NCBI GenBank assembly: GCA_040954595.2
Contig: CM082587.2
Coordinates: 7,130,001 to 7,194,000 of the forward strand
Reading direction: 5' to 3'
DNA: 64,000 nt
From: Balanoglossus misakiensis
Lineage: Eukaryota; Hemichordata
The position numbers and the translations under genes were made by a program. Positions 1 to 13,400 of the stretch are shown in pieces (the stretch's first letter is position 1; every line of letters begins with the position of its first letter). The notes beneath the pieces were generated by a model, which was not told the origin of the DNA, ran no database searches, and was given only the letters and a program-made list of their open reading frames with translations.

Positions 1-1123
1 GGTAAAATAGTATTACAACTGAATGTAGTAAAATATATAAAGTTTGCCTTCACTACAGCATTTCACACATACCATAGCATGCATAGAGAATATGATAGTT
101 CCACTGCAGCGGAGTGACAGATAGGAAGTACCATGAAGAAAAGATAGAGCACATGGCTAGAATTTTATGACGACGGCATGATAGCACTGGTGGCTGGCTG
201 TATTTTTTTTTCATTGTGTGGAAATCCGATACATGCCATATTGTACTGTTTTTAAAGGTAATTGCAATGACAACAACATGATCAAACAACAACGCCAGAA
301 TAGTTGCGTTCGTAGATTTTATCACGACAGCATCATCATCATCATCATCATCATCATCAACAAGATTCAAGTACTGTTCCCTATGCACTGTACATCTTAC
401 ATCCAGTATATATGTACATACCAGACCGATTGTTTCAAGTGTCTGCCTGCCATAATTGTGATTGTGTGTGCGTAAGTATGTGAATCGCACTGGAAGTTTA
501 TTGCCAGATATAGGCCAAAAGCTCGACCAGTATTCTGTCGCAGCATACAGAGTTATCTCCTGATGTGATGTGTTTTATTGGTGTCGATATAGGCCTACAA
601 CACATCGTCATTCATACTTTATCTATCATAGAATGCACGGCGTAAACAATTCTCCGAAGAGGAAATCAAAATTATTCAGATGCGTGGTTCATTCTTTTTT
701 TCTCTCGGTACTTCCTCACTGCGCCGTGCGTATTCACGATTTGTAGCAATTTTCGAATCCTGATTGTCACGGTTGTGATCGATGGGCATTGTTTCGCTAC
801 GTAATCACCCTGGAAGCACATGATAACCGTATCAAATTGCGGTGAAATTGCCCCCATCCTGGCTGTGCAAACATTAGCCCATAAGATGATAAAGATAGGT
901 GGGGTGGGTAACACCAACCCAAGTTGAGAGGAGGAAGTTCACCTACAAAAATTAAAGGGGGTAGCCACCGTTGCTATGATACGTCACACATAAGCCGTGC
1001 AAATCGTTTAGGGGAGTTTGGGTGCAAACTTTTGAGATAACATATCTCCACGGTCACGATAGACTCCACGGCCACCCCTACAGACTGAATAGTTGGGTCT
1101 CGACAGGAAGCCATTCAAGGGGC
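1..1123. other. 5' flank of AIF1, no gene recognised
   Basis: I see no exon with family similarity here on either strand. The open frames are short and low in complexity. The stretch contains a CAT/ATC microsatellite near 331-359 and is otherwise AT-rich single-copy-looking DNA leading to a TATA box just downstream. Confidence 0.5.
331..359. repeat. (ATC)n microsatellite
   Basis: About ten tandem ATC/CAT triplets. They create spurious poly-Asp and poly-Ile frames on the two strands. Confidence 0.9.
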
Positions 1124-1131
1124 TATATAAA
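1124..1131 (+). promoter_or_regulatory. TATA box of the AIF1 gene
   Basis: TATATAAA lies about 115 bases before the AIF1 start codon, which would put transcription start near 1155. A TTGCTTTACAG acceptor-like sequence just before the ATG leaves open a short 5' UTR intron. The motif is seen; promoter activity is inferred. Confidence 0.5.
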
Positions 1132-1243
1132 TCAACTTCCTTGTAGCTAATCAATTCGCTCGCCAGGGCATCGCACGTAGTAGTTTGGTCTGTACTTCCA
1201 TCAGGAACTTTTTAAGGGTGACGCATTCTTTTGCTTTACAGCA

Positions 1244-4200
1244 ATGAGTACCTCGATGGATTCAAAAAGCCACCAAGGTAAGGTTTTCTCAGTTTCTTTC
1301 TCGATTGATTTATACACGGTCGGTGCAGCCTCAATCGACGCCTCCCGACCTCTGGACAGCTGAGCCCAGCCCTGACTTGAAAACACACGCACCCTCTATT
1401 GTATTTGTAACACTGTATTGTGGTTGTGCATGGTACATGTGGTAAGAGGTTATTAGTATTCAGTTCCACAAAATTCCAGCGTAGTCAGGGCGTGTCAGTC
1501 GCAGCTTTAATAGCGATCCAAGGGACGCCGGGGTACCAACCACCAAATGGTTACTAGTAAAAGAAATCGTAAATTTTCATTCACAATATCCTGAAAGTTT
1601 GACGCGATGATTCTTTCCGCTTTCTGGCTCTGAAAAAAAAGTGCGCAGTGCAGAGTGGTTCTACTGGCTAGTACCCCCCCCCCCCCCCCCACCTGCTCTA
1701 AATCTATATGTACTGTACTATCGTATGGTACGTTACGCGTACTGCATCAATTGTTGAGAAATGAACTTTTTACTGCGATTCCTAAAATAAATGACATTCG
1801 CATTTTCTCTAGGTGGAAAAGCTTGGGGACAGCTGAAGAAGAAACAGGCTGACAACATTGATGCTGAAAATCAGGTACGACTGATCATGACAGGACAGAA
1901 AACTGACAGAAATAAATTGGGAAATGCATTTATTCGCCATTGCATCTCTTTTAGCTCCAGGCCGCGCCTCGCCGACGTCATTTATCATTCAGTGTTCCCC
2001 TTTTTATGTGACGTCTTCACTTTGTTAGGATAATTCCCCAGTGACAATTGCATTTGCACAAGACTTCTTTCTTTCCAGTGTGTTAGGGAGCCGTCGCAAA
2101 TTAACTCTGATCAGACAAATCGAATTAAATCGTGCACTTTTGCAGTTCAGGAATAGGGAAACGCGCATTGCTGTCTTTGAAAGGTGTGTCTGACTCAGAA
2201 TCTCAGAAGTATTAGCATTCGTAATTAGGGAAACAAGGTTTTGTTGCCACACACTGAAAACAGTACATAGCAGGGACGCTTTGGAAATTAACCTTTGGAT
2301 CAAAAGTTATGCAATGTGTACAAAACCAGCCTGACAACTTACGCCAATTGTTCAATCAGATGTGTTGGTGATTTGAGCTGACATAACCCTTAAAATGTTT
2401 GTGGTTTAATTTAACACATCATTATTCCCAGCATAGCAGTAACATGGTAATGCCCTGTCTATAAGCCCTAAATACCTACATTTGTATGATACGACTTGGC
2501 CATGCAAATGAAATATTTTGTTAGTGGTGCTACAATGAATTTTAATTTTTAATTGACATTTATTTGAACAGGTTTGGTGTTTTTTTTCAGTAATCTTGTC
2601 TCTATGGCAACCGTGTATTCCCTAATTTAATTAACCAAAATTGAATGGTCGCTCATAGCCTTGAAATAATCTGTTTACTTCTGTTACATATTGACACAAT
2701 GTGTAGTAGTACATGTATATCTTATCTGTGCATATTGATTCCACAATTTGTATAATCAACTTGGTAGCCAAGGGACTCCCATAATACTACATGTATTAAA
2801 CTAACTGTAAATGTGTTGGTTACTGTCAGCCATTGTGTGCATGACAAGAGAGAAAGTCTTACGTCTGTTGACAAAGTTTGAAGATCTATATAAGTTTCAA
2901 GGTCATAGCCTTCCTAAAAACTTGAAGGGCATGGACATGTTTGACTATGCAGGGACAGTCAGTGTGCGATCTGATTCACTCAATTTGACACCATGATTTA
3001 TAGCGCGTGACAACGGAACAGGTTTAAAGAATTCGACGCGAGGATATTTTGTCTAGCCAGATATGGAAATCTTCGCTTATCAATGGCTGTTTCTCTCAGC
3101 TACAGCTGATATACTGATTTAAACTATTTTATTTGACATTGGAGTTGCATTTGATCAGTGCGAGACAGCCTTGCTGTTGAGGAAATAGGCAAATATAATT
3201 AAATGTGTAATAAAAATAGAAGGACGAAAAAATGAGTAACGCTATGTTTACTCAGTGTGGCCAAAGAACTGGTATTATGTTCAGAGTTCATGACCCCTGC
3301 ACATTTAGCATGACAGTTGATGACAGGCCTGCATAGTGAAGTAGTGGGAAAAACCCTTGAAAAAACCCCACTTCCCTTCCTTGTTTCGACCCTTATTAAC
3401 TTCACAAACAACTGTGGGTGTGGACTACATTTTGTGAAGCGAAGTCTAAATAGCACATCACTGTGGACTGTATTGTTTGAGCAACAATGACCAAACTTTT
3501 TGTGCTGATAAACTGCGGCTAAGCTGTAACTATGGAGGGCGACCCACAAACCTGGGAGGTTGGCTTTAGAGATACCAAAGTGCAGCATTGGTGCTGACCT
3601 CTTGACCTCTCATGTTTTGGTAGTGTGAGAAATCACAGTGTCTGTGCAAAGACTGATCATATTTCAAAACTGCAGGCCTGTATCATATCAGTGATCACGG
3701 CGATCGCTCTCCAAAACAGTTGGCTGCTTATATCTTTATCTCGTCAGACTCACAATGGCATGTGGAGCCTCTTACTTTCCCCAATGTGAGGTCTACATTC
3801 TAGACTAAGGGGAGAACCATTTGATTTCGTCGGGGGGGGGGGATTTGAATATGTAAGCAAAAATTATTTATTCAGCCATTTCAGCCACTGTTGCAGCAAA
3901 TTATTATTTCGATTGCCCCATCTTTTTCCAGCACAGCAGAAGAATTTTATTTCCTCCACGCCATTTACCAACAAATCCCCCAAGAGAAAACCTCAATCCA
4001 CCAAACCCCCCCCCCCTGCCCCGAAATCAAATGGTTCTCCCCTGATATCCTCATCAGATCCTATGAATTTCACTTCCTTGTTGGTGGTTTCTACACAATT
4101 TTGATTTCCTCCTGAAGGGGTAGCATAAGAGGCTTGATGTAAGCTCCATGATAGGAGAAGCCCATTTAAGTTAGTCCTTGGGAAGGGGTTTTAGTTTCTC

Positions 4201-6337
4201 GATGGAACACAATATAAATTGCCTTTTACATATATAAGAATATTCAAAATCAGTTAGACTCAGTGCCCCTTTAAACAATGACTGCTTTGTCCCTTTAAAG
4301 TTACATTGATATTTTATCTCTTCTTTAGGATATACTCAGGGAAGACTTGTACCAGGAAGTTGAAGACCTGGAAGATAAACTTGAAGAATTTAAAGGTATT
4401 ATATAATTAGGATAATTTGTATTTTAAACTATTTAAGCACAAATATCTACCTCTAGGGTAGCTTTTTTAACAGACAGACTAGATGTCGGGGTACAGTATT
4501 TCATGAGTTGCTTAAAAATGTTATATGAAATATTTTCATGTCATCTGGACGTGAGGGATTATGTCATGTGTCAAAAAAAACAGTACCAGCTGTGCATGGT
4601 CACTCAGGGTCATTGACCCTCTCTTCCAATTTAAATTTGCTACCGTATTTATATATTTTGTCATCCTCACTCGCAAAAAAAAACCTGCACATGATTATTG
4701 TGTCATGCAAGTTTTGATAACCTTGTGCTAGCTCAAGAAGTCAAAGGTTATCAGTGGTAATGTAATACACTTCCTTTCCTGTGTATTTCGTGAAAGTAAT
4801 AATTCCATGTATTTCACAGAACTTTGAATTAAATTCTTTTTTGTTTGTCTTTGTCTTGCAGTTAAATTCATGGAATACGATGCCGATGATTCAGGAGATC
4901 TGGGTAACTTAAAAATCATTCTTTTCTTTTAAACAAAGTCGCAAATAATTCGTACTGTGAAAAGTTTGCTCCAAAAAATCTCCAGTAGTTTTATTACAAA
5001 AAAAAATGTCTATGAAAAAAGGGAGAAATGTCTAAAGCTTACGTTTGCTGTTGAAGAAAAGACTTTTTTTCTGTCATCTATTCTGTTCTTGCATAGCAGA
5101 TGTTCTCAACAGGTCATAAACAATATTTACGAGAGTGACAACCTAATCTCTTCTGACATCATGTATCTCTTAATAGTCTCTTAATCAACGTTTTATACAT
5201 GCTGTTCCATCTTGTAATATTACTTTGATCGTCCCACGTGTGCAGTTATTTAGGTTAATAGCTCTGTGCTCCATCACTGAAAGACATCGACCTTGTGAAC
5301 CTTTGTAACAGCGCATGCAAATGAATAGGTCGATTCATTGGATTTTTTCACCAAGGTCATAGCTAGGTCGTGTGTCTTTGTATTCGAATTACAGTACTTT
5401 TATGAATGATGAAAGTATTTCGCACCAAATAGGAGTCACAATATGTGTGGTTGCCACCTAACCCTAACCCTATACAGTCACCTCCAATTTAATACGCCCA
5501 TATATGGCTAAAATGGCGTATTTGAGCGTTCTAAAGAACATATGGTGGCGCTCTTTTTTTTCGCGTGTGCCACCCACTAAAAATCTGTGATTGGCTAGAT
5601 CTCAATTTGCCATAGTAACTATAGCTAATTTTCCATAGGTGACCGTATACCTTTAACTGGGCATACCAGTATTTCTTGTTTATTTGTCCCTTTTATTAAA
5701 CAAATCATTAACTTGTTTCCAGGTTTGATGGATCTGAAATTGATGATGGAGAAGCTTGGACAAGCCAAAACACATTTGGAACTGAAAAAGATGTTGGCAG
5801 AAGTCGATACGAATAATTCGGGCACCATCACCTACAGAGAGTTTGTTGCGATGATGCTTGGCAAGAAAAATTCAATTTTGAGAATGTAAGTATCTACGTT
5901 TGACTGGTTTTTAGATATTCAATTTTCAAAAAGGGTATGCTACATGGAGAAATATTTTCATGGGTGTACTGAATACAACTACTGCTAGGAGTCGAAAATT
6001 AACCCTCTCACCCCAGTTCCTTCTTAAAAGGTCCAACCTCACCATGGGTTTGGACTGAACCATGGTGGTGAAAGGGTTAATGTGCCAACATGACCACTGG
6101 AGGGCGCTATTCAAAACTTCTGAAATGTCCTAGACAGACAGTCTCGTCTACCATCTGTGAAAGGAATAAAGTGTACATGTACATCTGAAAGTAGACCTCA
6201 CAACCATTGTACCTTTTGCTAAAACCTTCGTATTTGGTATTTTTTGCAGAATTTTGATGTTTGAAGAGAGAGCCAAGGCCAATGGTGAGAAGCCAAAGGG
6301 ACCACCTCCAAAAAAGACCTTCGATGATCTGCCATGA
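1244..6337 (+). CDS. AIF1: Allograft inflammatory factor 1 (Iba1) homologue
   Basis: Calcium-binding, actin-bundling EF-hand protein, the macrophage/microglia Iba1 family. Coding exons: 1244-1277, 1813-1874, 4329-4395, 4862-4903, 5723-5885 and 6250-6337. All are bounded by AG/GT with matching phases, giving 151 aa against about 147 in vertebrates. The N-terminus ends in GGKAWGQL, the counterpart of the vertebrate GGKAFGLL. EF loop 1 is at residues 61-72 (D-A-D-D-S-G-D, ending in D) and EF loop 2 at 97-108 ([12 protein letters not shown]). The second loop has all canonical ligands, whereas in vertebrate AIF1 it is degenerate. The C-terminus has the family GPPPKK...LP tail. The start is the first ATG of exon 1 and matches the vertebrate start. 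The gene is convergent with the DUF5054-like gene. Function is inferred from family; the orthology is strong. Confidence 0.93.
5468..5656 (-). mobile_element. MITE, family ending AGGTATACGGTCACCT
   Basis: Non-coding element of about 190 bp in AIF1 intron 4 whose two ends are inverted copies (CAGTCACCTCC at left, GGTGACCGTATACCTTTAA at right). It is very similar to the copies at 39002-39194 and 50812-51004. The left end has decayed and lacks its TTAAAGG. Confidence 0.75.
5999..6080. mobile_element. Short MITE, TTAACCCTYTCACC family
   Basis: 82-bp inverted-repeat element in AIF1 intron 5, starting TTAACCCTCTCACC and ending GGTGAAAGGGTTAA. Related copies are at 30471-30551 and, split by another element, at 50786-51067. 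Confidence 0.75.
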
Positions 6338-7020
6338 TTTGACCTTTGTTTTCTGTACATAAGATATCCAAACTTTTCTGTAGTAGTTACACGAGTAAGT
6401 ATGTAGACTTAGAATACATTTTAGTTTTAAAGAATGTAGTACTGAACTTGAAACATTGTCATGGTAATACTTTATACAATGTGGAGAAGGTAATTTTGGA
6501 AAATACAGATTTTGATTTCGAGAAATTTTTTTTGAAAACACTCACCACTTTGTGAAACTTAATGAAAGAACGTGCTATTATAATTTTAACAATTACATTT
6601 TATCAGAAAATTTTACACAGATTATTTTTGTCGGATTTTCATTATACACTGCTGGGCAGTTCACTTGACGTTTTGTGAGCATTTCAAAACTCATGTTTCA
6701 CTACAAGATGTTACTTCCTATAATGCTGACCTTTGACCATGAGTTACCTTTGACCCCAGTACCTTGTCGAAGGAAAGAGGTAAAAGTATGTCCAGGAGGT
6801 ACATGTTGCATGTATGTATAATTTTTGAACTGCAAACTTCCATGTTCTGCCCAAGAATTCATTTAACTTGTAATCATGGTATTTTATGCAGATAAACTTT
6901 TGATATGTTCAGTATTCTTCAATGAAATATTTTATATTCCTGCAGGAGTCTTTCAGAAAATACATGTTGTAATTTTCAAAGTGGGGGATCCACTGCCACA
7001 AGTTTGTATAAAATCATAGC

Positions 7021-7026
7021 AATAAA
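7021..7026 (+). promoter_or_regulatory. Probable AIF1 polyadenylation signal
   Basis: AATAAA about 680 bases after the AIF1 stop codon, and the first canonical hexamer I noticed in that stretch. A TTTATT on the other strand near 7120-7125 may serve the convergent gene, so the two 3' ends would lie within about 100 bp. Confidence 0.45.
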
Positions 7027-7448
7027 TCATTTTTCTTTTTAATACTATATGAAGTACCAGATGTCTGGATTGTCAATTCTTGAGTAGATCTCCTTCACCA
7101 CCATAGTCAGTCTTCTTTTTTTATTTTTTATTTACGTAGCTGCCGATCTGTTCAATAGAACAAACGGAGTGAGTAATCACAAATGGTCTCAACTTTCAAG
7201 TTCATTAAAGTTATTTAAATCTTTTTTTTTGTACTGATGCAAGTTGCTGCAGGGCCCAAAACAGCATAAAAGCTTGTTAATGCTTATAAAAATATTCACA
7301 ATGTTTGTGCATTGCATCCCATTTCTCACCCGCACATCAGAGAATATACTTACATTCTTTCCCTATTTTTCTGTGAATTTTATGCTGTCACATTTGTTGA
7401 TGCGGAATGCACACAAAATTTGAATTGCTCTCAAATCGGTTACCATGG

Positions 7449-10400
7449 TTATGAGAGAATTATCCTGAACCTGGCTTTAAAATGTTCATCCCCTTTCGCG
7501 TACGGATACCAGAATATATAATTTGTACTCCAGACATTATTGACAAAGTTGAACGCCATTCCGACCGGTTGTGATGACAACGGCTTCAGGGGAACGGTGT
7601 AAGGGGATGCGGGTAGGTCTTTGGTTACTATGCCAACAACAGGAACATCTGGAGATGTAATCTGGATGCCGTGGAGACCGGGCTTGAAATATTGTACTCC
7701 CTCTGTTATTCCTGAACACAGAAAGATAAAATATAAATTGTTTTGGGGGATGTAGAATATAGCTGTATTGGTCGTTTTTGTGTGTGAAGAGTCAATGTGA
7801 AGCTGGAGTGGAACATCTCAAAAAGAAAGAAAGAATGAATGAATGAATGAATTGAACAAAGGAATGAATGGATAGATGAATGAATGAGTGGGTGGGTGAG
7901 TGATTGATTGAATAAGTGAGCAATCGATTGATGAGTGAGTGAGAGGGTGAACGAATGAATGAATGAATGAATGAATTTGATTCAAGAGGCTTTTTGTGCA
8001 GTAAGACAAACCACATGTAACCACTTTCTTACCATGTAACATTTGACTTCCATTCAACACAACATTCATAGGATCAACGGCACGCCCCATTTTGTCTAGT
8101 TGCCATTGGTAACCAGGCATGACCGCTGGGAAGAAGTTATACATGAGGGACTCTGGTAGTCTGGTGGAGGTTTTATTGAAGTACTGCACTGTGAGGTCCA
8201 CACCTGTCGGGAATTGATATGAAAATAATGATGGATTATTTCAATGCTGGATGTTTGTACCTAACCAAAGTGAAATACTTGATTTCATCAACAGATCTAT
8301 TCAGTGTAAATTTTTCCACAACCATGAGAAATAAAATGAAGAGAAAAGCATCAAAATGTAAAGGACACTGGTACAAAATCACAGCAATCACAAATAAGAT
8401 AACCATAAAATGACTCACCATATTTTTCGTTTTTCATATTGACTTCGGTTTGAACCCACAGATTTTGAGGAGCACCATATCTCTTCCAACTTTGACTCTC
8501 AGTAAAAACCAACTTGGTCAAAAAGTCGCAGGAACCATCTAAACAATATCACGTATTGCAGAAAAAACAGTCAATGGGCATGCCCTTATGAAAAAATATT
8601 CTATAGAATTCTACAGCATTTTGTAGATTTTTACATTTCTTTAGAATTCAATAGAAAGGGGTTGAAAATTACACAGTAATCTATAGACATAAAAAGAAAT
8701 TCTATAAACTTTACTAAATATTCCACACATGTCCATAGAATATTTTGAAAGGGCAAAATTCTTTTCGATACTCACCTTGTTTCTGCCATATTTCGACAGC
8801 TTTGGGTATCCACTGGTTCTGTTCTGGTTTTGCAAATGTGGTCATTCCTTTTTTCCTAAATCCAGCCCCAAAAAACACATAATTATACTGGTCGCTGAAG
8901 TTGTCAATATCTGTGTCATTGTACGTGTTATACATCATCAGACCCAGTCCACATGTGCCGGATGAAGAAGATGACCAATCGATCTAGAAAACAATGCAAG
9001 AAAAAAATTATTATTTATTCTCAGGTCAGAAAAACAGATTAAAATATTATGCTCCAATTGGCAAAATTTGCATCTGTGTAAAAAAAAAAATTAAGATGAT
9101 GAAATTAATGTCGGGATTAATTCCAACAACATGGCCTGTTTGACTTATTTAATCCACAAGTTGCTGCCCTTTCATAAGCCCTATGTGATCTTGCATCCTA
9201 TTATTTTCCAATTATAGATTATTAAAAACATCAACTATTAATACCATGGTGTTGTGGTCGACAAGTTTTGTAATTTGTCCATTGCTACCAATCTGTATAG
9301 TAATACCTCCATTACATGTCATTACTGGTGTTGGTATGCTTAGTGTCTTGTAGCCTGGAATATCAAACAACACAAAATGTTTTTTTAGAATTGTTCAAAA
9401 TTTGATCAAACACGTAGTTGGCTCTCAGTACACATTGGTACAATGGCACACAAACAAAACATGCTCACAAACAAAACACAACAAAACAGGCTCACAAACA
9501 AAACAAAACAATGCTCCAATGACAGATATGTATAATTGTAAACCTTACATCAGAATGACACTTCATGAAACTTTACCTGTGGTGTCTGGGACACTTGGCA
9601 GAAGTTCTTTGAAATTCTTCTCAACTGATTCCGCCAATGGATGTCCCTGTAAGGCATCTTTGGCCAAGTACACAAACTCTCTCTGCTCTTTCCAAGATAA
9701 TTCGGCTTGCTGAAATGTTTCTTCTATGGGGAGAAAACAAGTGAAAAGTAAAGGACCAAGTTAATGCGTGTGTCCATTTGCTTTTATATAATTCTCAGAA
9801 CCTCAAATGCATTTTTTTAGTGAAACAGAAAAAAAAATCATAAAAAGAGCTTTCCATTGTATATGTCTTTGGTGTAAAACTCTTGTTTGCCCTTGGAAGT
9901 AATTTGCGATAAAAAATGTGTTGTCATGATCCTCCCAAGCTACATGTACCATCAAGATGCATATATAATACCAATACATGTTAGAGAACTACCGGTAAAA
10001 TATTTCAATTGTCCACCACAGAGGGCACTCTTCTCTCCCAGCCAGGCAAGAGGATGAACCCACCCTTCCTATGTTTGTGAAAGTCTTCATTACTCCAATG
10101 TACGGGATCATTGACTCCATTCAGACCATAGGTGTGCTCAGCTACTTTGGCCAGGTATCTGCTGCAGTTGGATAACCTGGGATCCGACATATCACACTGG
10201 CCTAGCAAAAATCAAACGAAAAACAACATTAAAAACAAAATTAATAATCAGTAACTCCGATTACAATAACTGAAGTACATTTAAATTTCTGCTCTGGACT
10301 TATCCAACTGACCTGTCTTGATACACTGACTCCTAGCCCGACTAAACGCTCGATACTGGGCCATTTTCTTGGGATCTGACATAATTCCTTGTATCCAGGT

Positions 10401-13400
10401 ATCACCAATCTCGTTCTCTAACACTGGCAGTTTGTCTTTGAATGGAAGCAAAGCCGAGACGTAATCTTCAAATGTCGAACCACGAACTGTGGCCCCGGGG
10501 AACTCAGCATCCAAAATTCGGTAGTAACGTTGCACTTCCTGTGTGGACAACATAGGAATCATAAGTTGCTATGGAAACCTTTATTTGTGTATTCAGTGAT
10601 GGATTTTCTATCATGACTCCAAACATCTTTGTTTAGTGTGTAGATAGGACATGATACATATATCTACTGGATGCAGTTCATTTGACTTAAACCCCGATAC
10701 AAAGCAGTTTTTTAAAGTTACCTCTCTGATTAAAAAGTAATATAAAGTTTACAAAGATTTCTAAGTGGTTTTTGATCCTTTTTTCTATTGAATTCTATAG
10801 CAGCATCAAAATTCATAGAATGCTACTGAACATTTTTTGTGAGGGATATTTGTGTGAAAAAAATGTTTGATTTATTTATTAACATACAATAAGGCCACAG
10901 GCCCATAGAGCAAATAATTTACAAAAAATGGCAGTAGTGTTGTTAGCGTCTCACCGCTGCATCAAATGGTGGTCCACTGTTGTCTGTGCGGAACGCAAAA
11001 CACAGAGCATGATCCAATCCCTCGACTAACACACAGTCATTCCGGGAGAGTCCGCCAGGAAACATCGGATCAACTCCAGGATCATTGGGATAGCCTCCTG
11101 TGTGACAATACAGAATTGTACAACAACAAAGAAATGAGAAACTCACATACCGGTACAGTAAAACCAGTTTGAAGGGACGAAGTCTCTCTCCAGCTGCCCC
11201 TTTTCCATTAATTATGTTTGATACAAGACACTGGTTATGTTAATGTAAATGTGGATATATAGTGAATCAATGATCAACCACACAAAACTTCCATCCCACT
11301 TGTATGATATGAGAGTAAAAACTCGCCCAAAATGAATAAATGGTAAAGAACGATTATTCATTTTTTTTTTCACTCTCCTGTCTATAAGAGGGATGGAAGT
11401 TGTGTGTGGTTGAACGTTCATTCACTATATATCCACATGTAGAATAACAAACGGTGTCTTGTATCAAATATAATTAATGGAAAAAAGGACAGCGAGAGAG
11501 AGACTTTGTCCCTTTAAACCGAACCCTACCTAATCTGGAAACCTGCCATACCGAACACCTTTTCCAGTCTCTTCTGCATAAAGCCACATGTTTAAAAAAC
11601 TCTATAAACCGGACACCTCTACAAACCGAACAGTTTTTTCAGTCATATCTGTTTTTGGTTAAAACAGGTTTTTATTGTATATGGTTTGTACGGGGATGTT
11701 TTGCTGAGACACGGGCATAGAGGACTGCGGTTCTGTAGCAGTTTTCAATTATACCACTTGTTGTGGCACAAGAAGGATTACAATCCCAATGACCAAATTC
11801 CAGGATCTGTTGCAACTCACCCGGATGCCACATTCCAAGTACGGAGTCATTTCCGTACTTCCACACAAACGGATTGGGTACGGCAGGTGGACTGCTCATG
11901 TAATTCACACCAACCGAGACAGCGTCTATGCCATGTCTTACCAGAGTCGGAATCGCAGCCTGTGTTATGCCTGTCAATACAAGACAAGACAAAGCGAAGT
12001 CTGGAGGTGTTCACTTGGATGGGTCCAAAATCTCAATCAGGAGTTCATGTCCATGTGGAGTGTTCAATTTACTGCACCATAGTACACAGATATAGACTAC
12101 ATGCATGTGTGAAAAGTGGCCAAAGAAATTTCTATACACAAGAAGATGTGGGTGGATATCACGTTGGAATAATTTTCGGCATTCTCAAGTCAATGTGTAA
12201 ACTGATGAAAAAAGGTTTATGATGGGCCCCTGCAAATTTACTGCACAATAGGACGGAATATCTGCTTTAGAAACTCACCTGGTACATCTCTTTGGCTGAA
12301 TGCTCTGTGTTTTCGCTGAATTCCAAATCTCTTGTCCAAATCTTCACTGATGGTCAGAGAGTAGTCAAAGAGAGACTCATCAATGTTATCTGTCTGTATA
12401 TTCATCGGTCCAGCGTGCCATGTTATGTCACCTCTTCTCACAGCTTTCTCAAACTCATCAAGCTCTGCTGCTGATGGACACTGTGTGGAGCAATTTGTGG
12501 CAACTGTGTCTCAGTTGTTACCGTTGAACAAATATTTAAAGGGACGAAGTCTCTCTCTCTCTCGTTGCCCTTTTTCCATTAATTTATGTTTGATACCAGA
12601 CACCATTTATGTTATTCTACATGTGGATATATAGTGAATCAATGTTCAACCACACACACGTTCCATCCTGTTTGTAGGATATGAGAGTAAAAATCTCGCC
12701 AAAATGAATAATCAGTCTTTACCATTTATTCATTTTGGCGAGATTTTACTCTTATATCCTACAAACGGGATGGAAGTTGTGTGTGGTCAAACGTTGATTC
12801 ACGATATATCCACATGTAGAAAAACATAAATGGTGTATTGTATCAAACATAATTAATGGAAAAAGAGAGAGACTTTGTCCCTTTAATGTATGAATATGCT
12901 ATTCTGTTCAAATCTGTTCAACTGAGATCGTGCTCTAAAATATGTAGTCTTGCCTTCTTACAAAGAATATTAACCCTTTCCCTAACAAAAAAAACATTCC
13001 TTAGACATCTACAGAATTCTATAACACATCTGGATTCTGTAGAATTTCTATGGATGTCTATAGATTTCTATGCAGTTTTTTTTAACCTTTTTAACAACTG
13101 AATTATAATTTTTAGATAAACCTGTAAACAGGGTACTTATTCTTCACTTACTTTAAGTTCAATACCAGCAAGTAGTAGATGTTTTGGACAGTCGACATAT
13201 AGACTAACCAACCAGGGATGTGTTGTGTACACCAGGGATTCTCGGCCACCAAGATTACGCAAAGCATTCGCAACATTGATAGCACGTGGATAATACACAG
13301 TGAAGTATCTATTCAGTACATTATTTACGAACCCTTTCTGATCCAGAAGCCCATTATAGCCAACATCTGGAAATGAATGAAAAATAAGTGCTCTCCTCAA

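Noticed and set aside
7792-8201. His/Ser/Ile-rich minus-strand frames
   Set aside because: Their repetitive part is the translated ATGA microsatellite. Only the segment 8033-8203 is real (exon 13 of the DUF5054-like gene).
11686-12222. 178-residue plus-strand frame
   Set aside because: It is antisense to exon 5 of the DUF5054-like gene, which is supported by motif and splice phase.
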